From Phytoactinopolyspora endophytica (GTDB taxonomy: Bacteria; Actinomycetota; Actinomycetes; Jiangellales; Jiangellaceae), in the NCBI RefSeq assembly GCF_004138495.1, contig NZ_ML142853.1:4129-9190 (forward strand): a stretch of DNA of 5,062 nt. The letters run 5' to 3'. The notes under the pieces were generated by a model that did not search any database, was not told the origin of the DNA, and saw nothing but the letters and a program-made list of their open reading frames with translations. The position numbers and the translations under genes were made by a program. This document shows, in pieces, positions 1 through 5,062 of this stretch. Positions within the stretch are counted from its first letter, which is position 1, and each line of letters opens with the position of its first letter.

Positions 1-21
1 AGCGCATGGTCCGGCTTCCAC

Positions 22-30
22 GGAAGTGAG
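22..30 (+). promoter_or_regulatory. Ribosome binding site of the CoiA-like fragment
   Basis: A purine-rich GGAAGTGAG lies 8 bases before the GTG at 39. It supports GTG 39 over the overlapping GTG at 34, which opens a frame whose product has no recognisable features. Confidence 0.45.
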
Positions 31-38
31 CTAGTGCA

Positions 39-374
39 GTGTTATATGCGATCACAGCAGCTGGAGCCGATACCGAACCCACCCCAGGCGCCACTGGCCG
101 CTGCTCCTTGTGTGGTGCCCCGGTCCTTGCACGATGCGGTGTCATCAACGCTTGGCATTGGGCCCACAAGACGGGCGACGACTGCGACACATGGGCAGAA
201 CCAACAACCGACTGGCATCGCGCCTATCAGCAAATAGTGCCGCCGGACCGATGTGAAGTCCCGCTTGGAGCACATCGTGCTGACATCGTCGCGACTACAG
301 GGCACGTCCTAGAACTGCAACACAGCAGGGTGTTCAGGTCAGCTGGTTCTAGTTCTCGACGTAGATACCTTTAG
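39..374 (+). pseudogene. CoiA-like competence/nuclease-family protein, N-terminal fragment
   Basis: The reading frame starts with GTG and encodes 111 residues. It resembles the N-terminal part of CoiA-like proteins, which in competent bacteria act on incoming DNA before recombination and are widespread as uncharacterised nuclease-like proteins in actinobacteria. Visible features: a zinc-finger-like CSLC (residues 22-25) followed by HWAH (40-43), a WAEPTTDWH segment (52-60) matching the usual E...H stretch, and a RADI (80-83) ... LELQHS (91-96) pair that fits the PD-(D/E)xK nuclease core with D82, E92 and Q94. Family members normally continue well beyond QHS with a helical region and a C-terminal domain. 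Here the sequence turns into a short Ser/Arg-rich tail (from about residue 97) and stops, and its last 26 bases overlap the 3' end of the convergent binding-protein gene. I infer truncation by a rearrangement at about 330-348. The family call rests on motifs only; the nuclease would be inactive or incomplete. Confidence 0.6.
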
Positions 375-760
375 TGGTGAAGACGGAGCTGTAGATCCAC
401 GGCTGCAGGTTTTGCACTCGCGGCTTGACGAGGAGGTTGTAGCCGCCCCACAGGACGGGGATGTTGGTGTACGTTTCGTTCCACGCACTTGCCGCCTGGA
501 CCAGTAGCTCGTGTTGGGTATCTGGATCCTCTTCCGCGGCCGCAGCGCGGGTGAGCTCAAGCGCGTCTTCGATCTCCGGGTGGCGATTTCGGTCCAGTAT
601 CTCTTGTACTTCTGTGCCGGACGCGCCGTCTGCGCGTGCTCGAAACACCTCTTCGGCGATGTCCGGCGGCGCGAGGTTTGTTCCATGGACGTTCGGGTTG
701 GCGGGTATATTGCTCTTTGCGAATGCCAGCAGGCTCGGCGGATTGACCGCGACATTATTA

Positions 761-763
761 CCC
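761..763 (-). other. Frameshift point in the binding-protein gene (one base missing)
   Basis: On the plus strand this is a CCC run. Before it the coding strand reads NYTGFW, and continuing gives a basic, non-family sequence (VIMSRSIRRACWHS). The next frame carries NNVAVNPPSLLAFAKSNIP and then acidic, family-like sequence to the stop at 349. One extra C on the plus strand joins the two frames exactly and gives a total divisible by three. Confidence 0.85.
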
Positions 764-2018
764 AGAAGCCGGTGTAGTTCTCGTTGTGGACCTGCTCCCT
801 CTTGTCCCCGTAGACGCCGATCTCGACAATGTCGAGTTCGGCGTTGATACCGAGGTTGTCTCGCCACATCTGGGCGATCGCTTCGACCCAGGGGCTGTTC
901 TGGAAGTCGAGCAGGGTGACAGTCGGCATGCCCTCGCCGCCGGGATAGCCCGCCTCCTCCAGCAGGGTCGCGGCCTGGTCCGGGTCGAACGGGATCTGAG
1001 CGTCTTCGTCGTATCCGGGGACGGCCTCGGGGACGCGGGACGGCCCGGCCACGGCCGGCGTGGCCAGTTCGCCGAGCGCTTCCCGGTCGATGGAGATCGC
1101 CAGCGCGTGGCGCACCCTGACGTCGTGCAGGGCGGGGTTATGGCTGTTCATCACCACGAGTTGGCGGACCTGGTTGGTGGGCGAGGAAACCAGCTCGTCG
1201 GCGACGTCGGAGCTGGTGACTGCTTCTAGGTCGTCCTCGATACGACCGGTGATGTCGATCTCGCCTTGCTGGTAGGAGAGCAGGTCCGCGGTGGTGCCGC
1301 CGTCGTTGAACGAGATTTCCCAGCGGTCGAGATGATAGTTGTCGGCGTCCCAGTAGTGCTCGTTGGGGAGCAGTACGGCGCCTTGGTTGACGCGGAAGTC
1401 GTCGAGTATGTACGCGCCGTTGCTGACCCAGTTCTGCGGGTCCAGCCACGCCTCGCCGAGTTCCTCCGCGGTGGCCGGATGCAACGGCAGCCCCAAGTAC
1501 TGCGCCAGTTTGAGCACCGCGTCGGGATCGGGCGTTTCCAGGGTGATCTCGAACGTGGCGTCGTCGACCGCCCGCGCGCCCACCGCTGAGAAATCTTCGG
1601 ACTCACCGGTCGAGTACGCCTCCGCGCCGACGACCGACAACGTGGTCGGCTTGAACGACGGCGATCCTTCGCCGGCGACGCCGGGGGTGAGGATGCGTTT
1701 CCAGTTCCATTCGAAGTCGCCGGCGGTGACGGGGTCGCCGTTGGACCATCTGGTGTTGTCGCGCAGGTGGAAGGTGTAGGTCAGGCCGTCGTCGGAGATG
1801 TCCCAGGACTCGGCCGCTCCAGGGAGCACCTGCGACGGGTCGTCGGCGTCGATGACGACGAGACCTTCCCACAGGCCGATCATGAGGATCTGCCCAAACG
1901 ACGAGTTCCCCTGCACGGCGGGATCGAGGTGGGTGACGGGCATCATAGATTGCTTCAGCGTTCCACCACGCTGGGGCTCGCCGCCACTGGTGTCGTCGCC
2001 GCCGTCGCCGCCGAATCC

Positions 2019-2081
2019 GCACGCGCCACTTGCCGCGGCGGCAGCGGCGAGCGTGGCGGCCAGGAAGGTACGGCGGCGCAG
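2019..2081 (-). other. Tat-type lipoprotein signal peptide of the binding protein
   Basis: Translation reads RRRTFLAATLAAAAAASGAC. It has a twin-arginine run followed by T-F-L, a short Ala-rich hydrophobic core, and SGAC as a lipobox whose cysteine codon is at 2019-2021. The -3 residue is Ser or Ala rather than the usual Leu, so the lipobox is imperfect. The Gly/Asp/Thr/Ser-rich linker immediately after the Cys is typical of actinobacterial binding lipoproteins, which supports the call. A Tat lipoprotein route is common in actinobacteria. Confidence 0.7.
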
Positions 2082-2163
2082 CGGAGCGCCTTCGTCCCGA
2101 ATAATGAACCGCCATCATCGTCGGCTGGGGAGACCGGCGTTTCGACCAGCTCAGAAGCCTAGG

Positions 2164-2203
2164 CTGACGCGGTCTCACCTAGCCTGACACCGCCTGACTT
2201 CCA
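2164..2203. repeat. Four 10-bp-phased CTGAC-type direct repeats
   Basis: CTGAC occurs exactly at 2164, 2184 and 2194, with a one-mismatch CTCAC at 2174. The four copies are therefore spaced 10 bp apart, about one helical turn, on one DNA face. The array begins 83 bp upstream of the proposed binding-protein start at 2081. It overlaps the 3' end of the AGCCTAGGCT palindrome at 2156-2165. It may be a regulator or polymerase-contact array for that gene; no known regulator motif is recognised. Confidence 0.45.
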
Positions 2204-2412
2204 AGATCATCCCCCAAATTCTCCCAAGCGGAGGAACTGTGCAGCGGTCTTGGTGTCGGAAGGGCCGCATCGCTTCCCTCCGTTGGGCCGACTCTTCTGT
2301 AACCCTCCTTCACGATGAAGACGTCGCGTCACTGATGCACAAGATTTGCCGACACGGCGTAAGCCGCTGGCCATGTCCGGGGTTGCCGATATCGTCGGCG
2401 TGTTCGGGCGCG

Positions 2413-2425
2413 CACGACCGTCGTG
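2413..2425. promoter_or_regulatory. Inverted repeat CACGA-CCG-TCGTG
   Basis: A perfect 5-bp dyad with a 3-bp centre in the divergent intergenic region, 60 bp before the tandem repeat near the PadR gene. Length and symmetry suit a dimeric helix-turn-helix protein, but short dyads arise by chance in GC-rich DNA. Confidence 0.25.
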
Positions 2426-2455
2426 AGGCACCAACCCTCCCGCCGCGCTCAAAGT

Positions 2456-2468
2456 ACGTGAGACACGT
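2456..2468. promoter_or_regulatory. Inverted repeat ACGTG-AGA-CACGT
   Basis: A perfect 5-bp dyad with a 3-bp centre, ending 7 bases before a TTGACC at 2476-2481 that could serve as a -35 element. Its centre lies 43 bp, about four helical turns, from the centre of the similar-sized dyad at 2413-2425, though the half-sites differ. It is a candidate operator. Confidence 0.3.
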
Positions 2469-2475
2469 CGGACCG

Positions 2476-2505
2476 TTGACCCACCCATTCCACTTGTGAC
2501 ATGGT
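2476..2505 (+). promoter_or_regulatory. Possible promoter of the PadR-sulfatase operon
   Basis: TTGACC (2476-2481) resembles a -35 hexamer. With an 18-bp spacer the -10 position would be CATGGT (2500-2505), which keeps only the A and final T of the actinobacterial TANNNT pattern. If correct, the -10 falls inside the first copy of the tandem repeat, so a bound repressor would block polymerase. The -10 is weak and the call is tentative. Confidence 0.2.
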
Positions 2506-2530
2506 CAGTGCCATCCCACTTGTGCCATGG
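2485..2530. repeat. Tandem 20-bp direct repeat, candidate PadR operator
   Basis: Copy 1 is CCATTCCACTTGTGACATGG (2485-2504) and copy 2 is CCATCCCACTTGTGCCATGG (2511-2530). They match at 18 of 20 positions and start 26 bp apart. Each copy begins with CCAT and ends with ATGG, so each is also a CCAT-N12-ATGG dyad. Nested symmetry is also present: TGAC-ATG-GTCA (2497-2507) over copy 1 and GTGCC-N6-GGCAC (2522-2537) over copy 2. The repeat ends 46 bp before the PadR start. PadR proteins commonly repress their own promoter by binding dyads close to the gene, so autoregulation of the operon is the natural reading; this is inference. Confidence 0.6.
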
Positions 2531-2563
2531 ACGGCACCCGATCGACGCCACGCGGCAGCGGGC

Positions 2564-2570
2564 GAGGGAG
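2564..2570 (+). promoter_or_regulatory. Ribosome binding site of the PadR gene
   Basis: GAGGGAG lies six bases before ATG 2577. It settles the start at 2577 rather than an in-frame codon at 2496, which would place 27 extra residues over the tandem repeat. Confidence 0.75.
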
Positions 2571-2576
2571 ACGACG

Positions 2577-3161
2577 ATGAAGCTCGAGATCATCCTGCTG
2601 GGGGTGCTGATCCGGCGGCCCTCGACCGGCTACGACCTGAAGAAGTTCATGGACACGAGCGGCCGGTTCATGCGGTCCAACACCCAGATGAGCCAGGTGC
2701 ACCGCAGCCTCGCGCGGATGGAGGAGCGCGACTGGGTCTGGCACGCGGTCGAGTCCCGGCCGGGCGCCCAGGACGCCAAGTCCTACCACGTCTCACCCGA
2801 GGGCGAGACAGTGTTCCTCGACCGGCTCACCGGCCCGTACCAGCCGCCAAGCCGCTTCGAGGACCCCGAGCTCATGGTGCGGCTGTCCTTCTCCGGGTTC
2901 ATGTGCCGCGACGACGTCCTGCGGCTCCTCGACACGGAGATCGAGGCGCGCCAGGCTCAGGTCGCCCGGTTCCGGAACCGCGACCGCAGCACCGACGTCG
3001 CCTCGACCCTCCCGTACGACGAGGCCCTCGCCCACACTGTGCTCGAGTGGTCCCACGCCAAGGGCGCCGCCTCGATCGACGCGCACATCGCCGCGTGCCG
3101 GCTCGCCGCCGAGCCGGCGGGCGAACCCGCGGCGACCACCGTCACGACCACCACCCGCTGA
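2577..3161 (+). CDS. PadR-family transcriptional regulator
   Basis: A 194-residue cytoplasmic DNA-binding protein. Residues 1 to about 80 form a PadR winged helix-turn-helix: MKLEIILLGVLIRRPSTGYD, then LKKFMD, the recognition-helix segment QMSQVHRSLARMEERDWV, and the wing ending KSYHVSPEGETVF. Residues about 95-180 match the helical C-terminal dimerisation region of the longer PadR subfamily (Vir_act_alpha_C type), with the characteristic FEDPELMVRLSFSGFM, a leucine-rich helix (LRLLDTEIEARQAQVARF) and HTVLEWSHAKGAASIDAHIA. The last 20 or so residues are an Ala/Thr-rich low-complexity tail. The domain family is clear, the ligand is not. The gene is first in a same-strand cluster, 37 bp ahead of the sulfatase, and follows an operator-like tandem repeat, so I infer that it controls itself and the downstream genes, probably as a repressor. 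Unlike its two large neighbours it has no frameshift. Confidence 0.92.
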   Translation: MKLEIILLGVLIRRPSTGYDLKKFMDTSGRFMRSNTQMSQVHRSLARMEERDWVWHAVESRPGAQDAKSYHVSPEGETVFLDRLTGPYQPPSRFEDPELMVRLSFSGFMCRDDVLRLLDTEIEARQAQVARFRNRDRSTDVASTLPYDEALAHTVLEWSHAKGAASIDAHIAACRLAAEPAGEPAATTVTTTTR

Positions 3162-3189
3162 GCCCCACCACCGTCGCAACGAGACCCCT

Positions 3190-3193
3190 GGAG
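3190..3193 (+). promoter_or_regulatory. Ribosome binding site of the sulfatase
   Basis: GGAG lies five bases before GTG 3199. It supports that GTG as the start; the protein begins at once with the first sulfatase strand (RAIVLMFDSLNR), as expected for a cytoplasmic member of the family. Confidence 0.65.
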
Positions 3194-3198
3194 CACCC

Positions 3199-4963
3199 GT
3201 GCGCGCCATCGTCCTGATGTTCGACAGCCTCAACCGGCACCTGCTCGCTCCCTACGCCGACACGGTCGTCGACGCCCCGAACTTCGCGCGCCTGGCGTCG
3301 AAGGCCGTCACCTTCGACAACTTCTACGCCGGCTCGATGCCGTGCATGCCCGCCCGGCGCGAGATGCACACCGGCCGCCATAACTTCCTGCACCGCTCGT
3401 GGGGCCCACTCGAGCCGTTCGACGACTCGATGCCGCAGTTGCTCGGCGAGACCGGCGTGCACACCCACCTGATCTCCGACCACCCGCACTACTGGGAGGA
3501 CGGCGGCGCCACGTACCACACGCGCTACACCACCTGGGAGTTCTTCCGCGGGCAGGAGGGCGACCCGTGGAAGGGCGTCGTCGCGGGCGACGCACCCGAG
3601 GGGATGCGTGGCCGAATGCGCTACCAGGACCAGGTCAACCGCTCCTACATGCCCACCGAGGCCGAGCACTCCCAGACCCTGACCGTCGACGCCGGGCTGC
3701 ACTTCCTCGAGACCAACGCGGGCGCCGACCGGTGGATGCTGCAGATCGAGCTGTTCGACCCGCACGAGCCGTTCTTCACCCACCAGCGGTACAAGGACCT
3801 GTACTCCCACGACTACGACGGCCCCGAGTTCGACTGGCCGGCGTACCAGAAGGTCACCGAGCCCGACTCGCAGGTCGAGCACGCCCGCGCTGAGTACGCG
3901 GCCCCTGGTCTCGATGTGCGACCGCTCCCTGGGGCGGGTCCTCGACGCTATGGACGCCCACGACCTGTGGGACGACACGATGCTGCTCGTCAACACCGAC
4001 CACGGGTTCCTGCTGGGCGAGCACGGCTGGTGGGCCAAGTCGGTGCAGCCCTGGTTCAACGAGCTGGTGCACCTGCCGATGTTCCTGTGGGACCCGCGCA
4101 CCGGCGGCCGCGACACCCGCCGCGGCGCGCTCGCGCAGACGATCGACATCTCCCCCACGATGCTGCGGTTCTTCGACCTGGAGCCGACGACGGACATGCA
4201 GGGCCGCGACCTGGCCGGGGTGCTCGACGACGACGACCGGCGGATCCGCGACGGCGCCCTCTTCGGCGTCCACGGCGGGCACGTCAACGTCACCGACGGC
4301 CGCTGGGTGTACATGCGGGCCGCCGACTCGGCCGCCAACGCGCCCCTCGAGGACTTCACCCTCATGCCGACCCACATGCGGGGACGCTTCGGCGTCGACG
4401 AGCTGGCGGACTGGCAGCCCGCGGAGCCGTTCGCCTTCACCAAGGGACTGCGCACCCTGCGCGTGCCTGCAGCCACCGGCTGGCTCAACTCGCACGCCCA
4501 CGGCACCCTGCTGTTCGACCTCGCGACCGCCCCCGCCCAGGACCGTCCGGTCGTCGACGACGACGCCGAGCTGCGCATGGCGAACCTGCTGGTGGGCCTG
4601 ATGCGCGAGGGCGAAGCCCCCGCCTCCCAGTACGAGCGACTCGGCCTGCCCGCGACCGGGCCCGTGGCCCGCGATCACCTGCGCGCGCGGGACCACGCCG
4701 CGCGGGCGGCCGCCGTCGCCGAGCCGCTGCCCGCCCCCGACGAGCTGCGCGCCCCCGCGTTCCTGCGGGCCCCGCTGCACGAGCTGCTCGCCGACCCGGC
4801 GGCCCGTGCCGTGGTCGAGCGGCACGCCCCCGACCTCACCCGCACCGAGGCGCTCACGCTCCCGACCGGAGCGAGCCTGCTCGACCTCGCCGCGCACGCC
4901 ACCGTGCCCGCGGCGACCCTGAGCGCGATCGACGACGACCTCACCCCCGCCCGCGTCGGCTGA
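3199..4963 (+). pseudogene. Type I sulfatase (formylglycine-dependent), frameshifted
   Basis: The enzyme would hydrolyse a sulfate ester (or sulfamate) on an organic substrate. After a one-base correction it has 587 residues. The N-terminal strand AIVLMFDSLNRHLLAPYA (from residue 3) supplies the first metal ligand D9. The sulfatase signature CMPARREMHTGR has Cys49 (codon 3343-3345), the residue converted to formylglycine, with R53 and the TG pair in place. LISDHPHYWEDGGATYHTRY and WEFFRGQEGDPW follow, then ELFDPHEPFF. After the frameshift at 3902-3905 come MCDRSLGRVLDAMDAHDLWD and NTDHGFLLGEHGWWAKS, giving metal ligands D267 and H268 and Lys280. The C-terminal 200 or so residues are Ala/Leu/Arg-rich and less conserved. 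No signal peptide or membrane segment is seen, so the enzyme is probably cytoplasmic, acting on imported substrate. Substrate is unknown; glycan N- or O-sulfate is one possibility. As sequenced, the product would be broken at residue 235, although all catalytic motifs are preserved across the two frames. Confidence 0.9.
3902..3905 (+). other. Frameshift point in the sulfatase gene (one extra C)
   Basis: The CCCC run follows EYA (GAG TAC GCG). With three Cs the frame reads EYAALVSMCDRSLGRVLDAM, a typical sulfatase helix before the second metal site. With four Cs it reads EYAAPGLDVRPLP and leaves the family. The uncorrected frame stays open to the window end and happens to be in phase with the ATG at 4999, so a gene caller could report a false fusion. 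Confidence 0.88.
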
Positions 4964-4989
4964 CACCCGGCTCCCTCCCTGACGACGAC

Positions 4990-4993
4990 AGGA
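4990..4993 (+). promoter_or_regulatory. Ribosome binding site of the last gene
   Basis: AGGA lies five bases before ATG 4999, in the 35-bp gap after the sulfatase stop. It supports a real start there and translation as part of the same operon. Confidence 0.5.
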
Positions 4994-4998
4994 CCGCC

Positions 4999-5062
4999 AT
5001 GACCACCTCGACCGATCCCGCTGCCACCGCCACCGCCACCGCCGGCGTTCGGCCCGCGGCCG
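4999..5062 (+). CDS. Start of next operon gene, product unknown (partial)
   Basis: Only 21 codons are visible (MTTSTDPAATATATAGVRPA and one more Ala) before the window ends. The peptide is Thr/Ala-rich, low-complexity and probably disordered, and gives no family clue. Such N-termini occur on actinobacterial ABC permeases and many other proteins. The position 35 bp after the sulfatase stop, with its own ribosome binding site, indicates co-transcription. A transporter permease would fit the neighbourhood, but the visible sequence does not show it. Confidence 0.6.
   Translation, partial: MTTSTDPAATATATAGVRPAA
5023..5040 (+). repeat. Three tandem GCCACC hexamers
   Basis: Three perfect GCCACC units encode the Ala-Thr repeat at the N-terminus of the last gene. 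Such in-frame hexamers can vary in number without shifting the frame. Their position in a low-complexity leader suggests little functional weight. Confidence 0.5.

Larger units (their letters stand above)
349..2081 (-). pseudogene. ABC transporter substrate-binding lipoprotein, family 5 (SBP_bac_5), frameshifted
   Basis: This is an extracytoplasmic solute-binding protein of the oligopeptide/dipeptide/nickel (OppA/DppA) class. It would be lipid-anchored outside the membrane and deliver ligand to an ABC permease that is not in this window. Corrected length is about 577 residues, normal for the family. Residues 1-21 (from CTG at 2081) are a Tat-like lipoprotein signal with RRRTFL and Cys21. A Gly/Asp-rich linker follows, then GGTLKQSMMPVTHLDP. 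The family signature lies around 90-125 (AESWDISDDGLTYTFHLRDN, then W, then DFEWNWKRIL). Later come a VRHALAISIDREAL helix and LLEEAGYPGGEGMPTVTLL. After NYTGFW (W440, codon 762-764) the frame is lost; adding one G in the coding-strand GGG run gives GFWGNNVAVNPPSLLAF and an intact C-terminus ending GIYVEN and TAG at 349-351. No ATG, GTG or TTG lies in frame between the upstream TGA (2115-2117) and the signal peptide. CTG 2081, with GAAGG seven bases upstream, is the best guess; ATT at 2103-2105 or 2100-2102 is an alternative. Ligand specificity cannot be read from the sequence. Confidence 0.85.
2082..2576. other. Divergent intergenic region with several repeats but no gene
   Basis: About 495 bases separate the minus-strand binding-protein gene from the plus-strand PadR gene. 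Open frames here (for example 2239-2499 plus and 2207-2593 minus) encode Arg/Ser/Cys-rich sequence with no recognisable motif or supported start, so I do not call them. The region holds the phased CTGAC repeats (2164-2203), two dyads (2413-2425 and 2456-2468) and the tandem 20-bp repeat (2485-2530), listed separately. A 10-bp palindrome AGCCTAGGCT lies at 2156-2165. I see no rho-independent terminator, RNA gene or riboswitch. Confidence 0.6.

Noticed and set aside
34..237. Overlapping plus-strand open frame starting at GTG 34
   Set aside because: It overlaps the CoiA-like frame, and its Pro/Ala/Thr-rich product has no motif, while the frame starting at 39 shows zinc-finger and nuclease-core motifs.
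2385..2399. GCCGA-N5-TCGGC hairpin as a terminator or regulatory RNA
   Set aside because: The stem is only five base pairs with no U-tract, and it is far from any gene end, so it is probably chance in GC-rich sequence.
2239..2499. Plus-strand open frame of 86 codons in the intergenic region
   Set aside because: Its product is rich in Cys, Arg, Ser and His with no recognisable motif. It runs through the dyads and into the tandem repeat, and no domain supports it.
3902..3905. Programmed ribosomal frameshifting in the sulfatase
   Set aside because: There is no classical slippery heptamer and no obvious downstream stem or in-frame stop at the site. Sulfatases are not known to use recoding, and a similar indel in the neighbouring gene favours error or decay.
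3142..4578. Long minus-strand open frame of 478 codons opposite the sulfatase
   Set aside because: It is an antisense shadow of a high-GC gene. Its Ser/Arg- then Val/Gly-rich composition is typical of such shadows, while the plus strand carries unmistakable sulfatase motifs.
3854..4966. Minus-strand open frame of 370 codons opposite the sulfatase C-terminal half
   Set aside because: It is a Gly/Val/Arg/His-rich antisense shadow with no domain features.

Overview
The window is high-GC actinobacterial-type DNA. It shows strong G/C at third codon positions, a GTG start on the sulfatase, a probable Tat-type lipoprotein signal and a PadR regulator. The right half (from about 2500) is very GC-rich. 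The far left (1 to about 350) is visibly less so and carries a gene fragment, which suggests a rearranged or accessory boundary on that side.

Layout from left to right: (1) 39-374, plus strand, is the N-terminal part of a CoiA-like competence/nuclease-family protein. Its homology stops abruptly just before an unrelated gene end. (2) 349-2081, minus strand, is a family 5 (oligopeptide/dipeptide/nickel type) ABC-transporter substrate-binding lipoprotein. It has a single-base frameshift at a C run (761-763) and no ATG/GTG/TTG start in frame. (3) About 2082-2576 is a long intergenic region between divergent genes. It contains four 10-bp-phased CTGAC-type repeats next to the binding-protein gene, two 5-3-5 dyads, and a tandem 20-bp direct repeat (18/20 identical, 26-bp period) just before the PadR gene. 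(4) 2577-3161, plus, is a PadR-family regulator. (5) 3199-4963, plus, is a type I sulfatase with an intact CMPAR formylglycine motif. It is split by a one-base insertion in a C run (3902-3905). (6) 4999 to the window end, plus, is the first 21 codons of the next gene in the same cluster.

The plus-strand genes lie 37 and 35 bp apart, each has a ribosome binding site, and they probably form one operon: regulator, sulfatase, unknown. The likely biology is desulfation of a sulfated organic compound or glycan, with PadR regulating its own operon through the tandem repeat upstream. The divergent solute-binding gene could have supplied uptake, but its substrate and its link to the operon are inference.

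Two of the three large genes carry a one-base indel in a short C/G homopolymer, and a one-base correction restores family-like protein in each. This is either sequence error or recent decay, and it matters for any automated annotation. I see no phage, CRISPR, IS, tRNA or rRNA feature and no convincing new defence or mobile system. The most interesting uncharacterised items are the tandem operator-like repeat and the phased repeat array.
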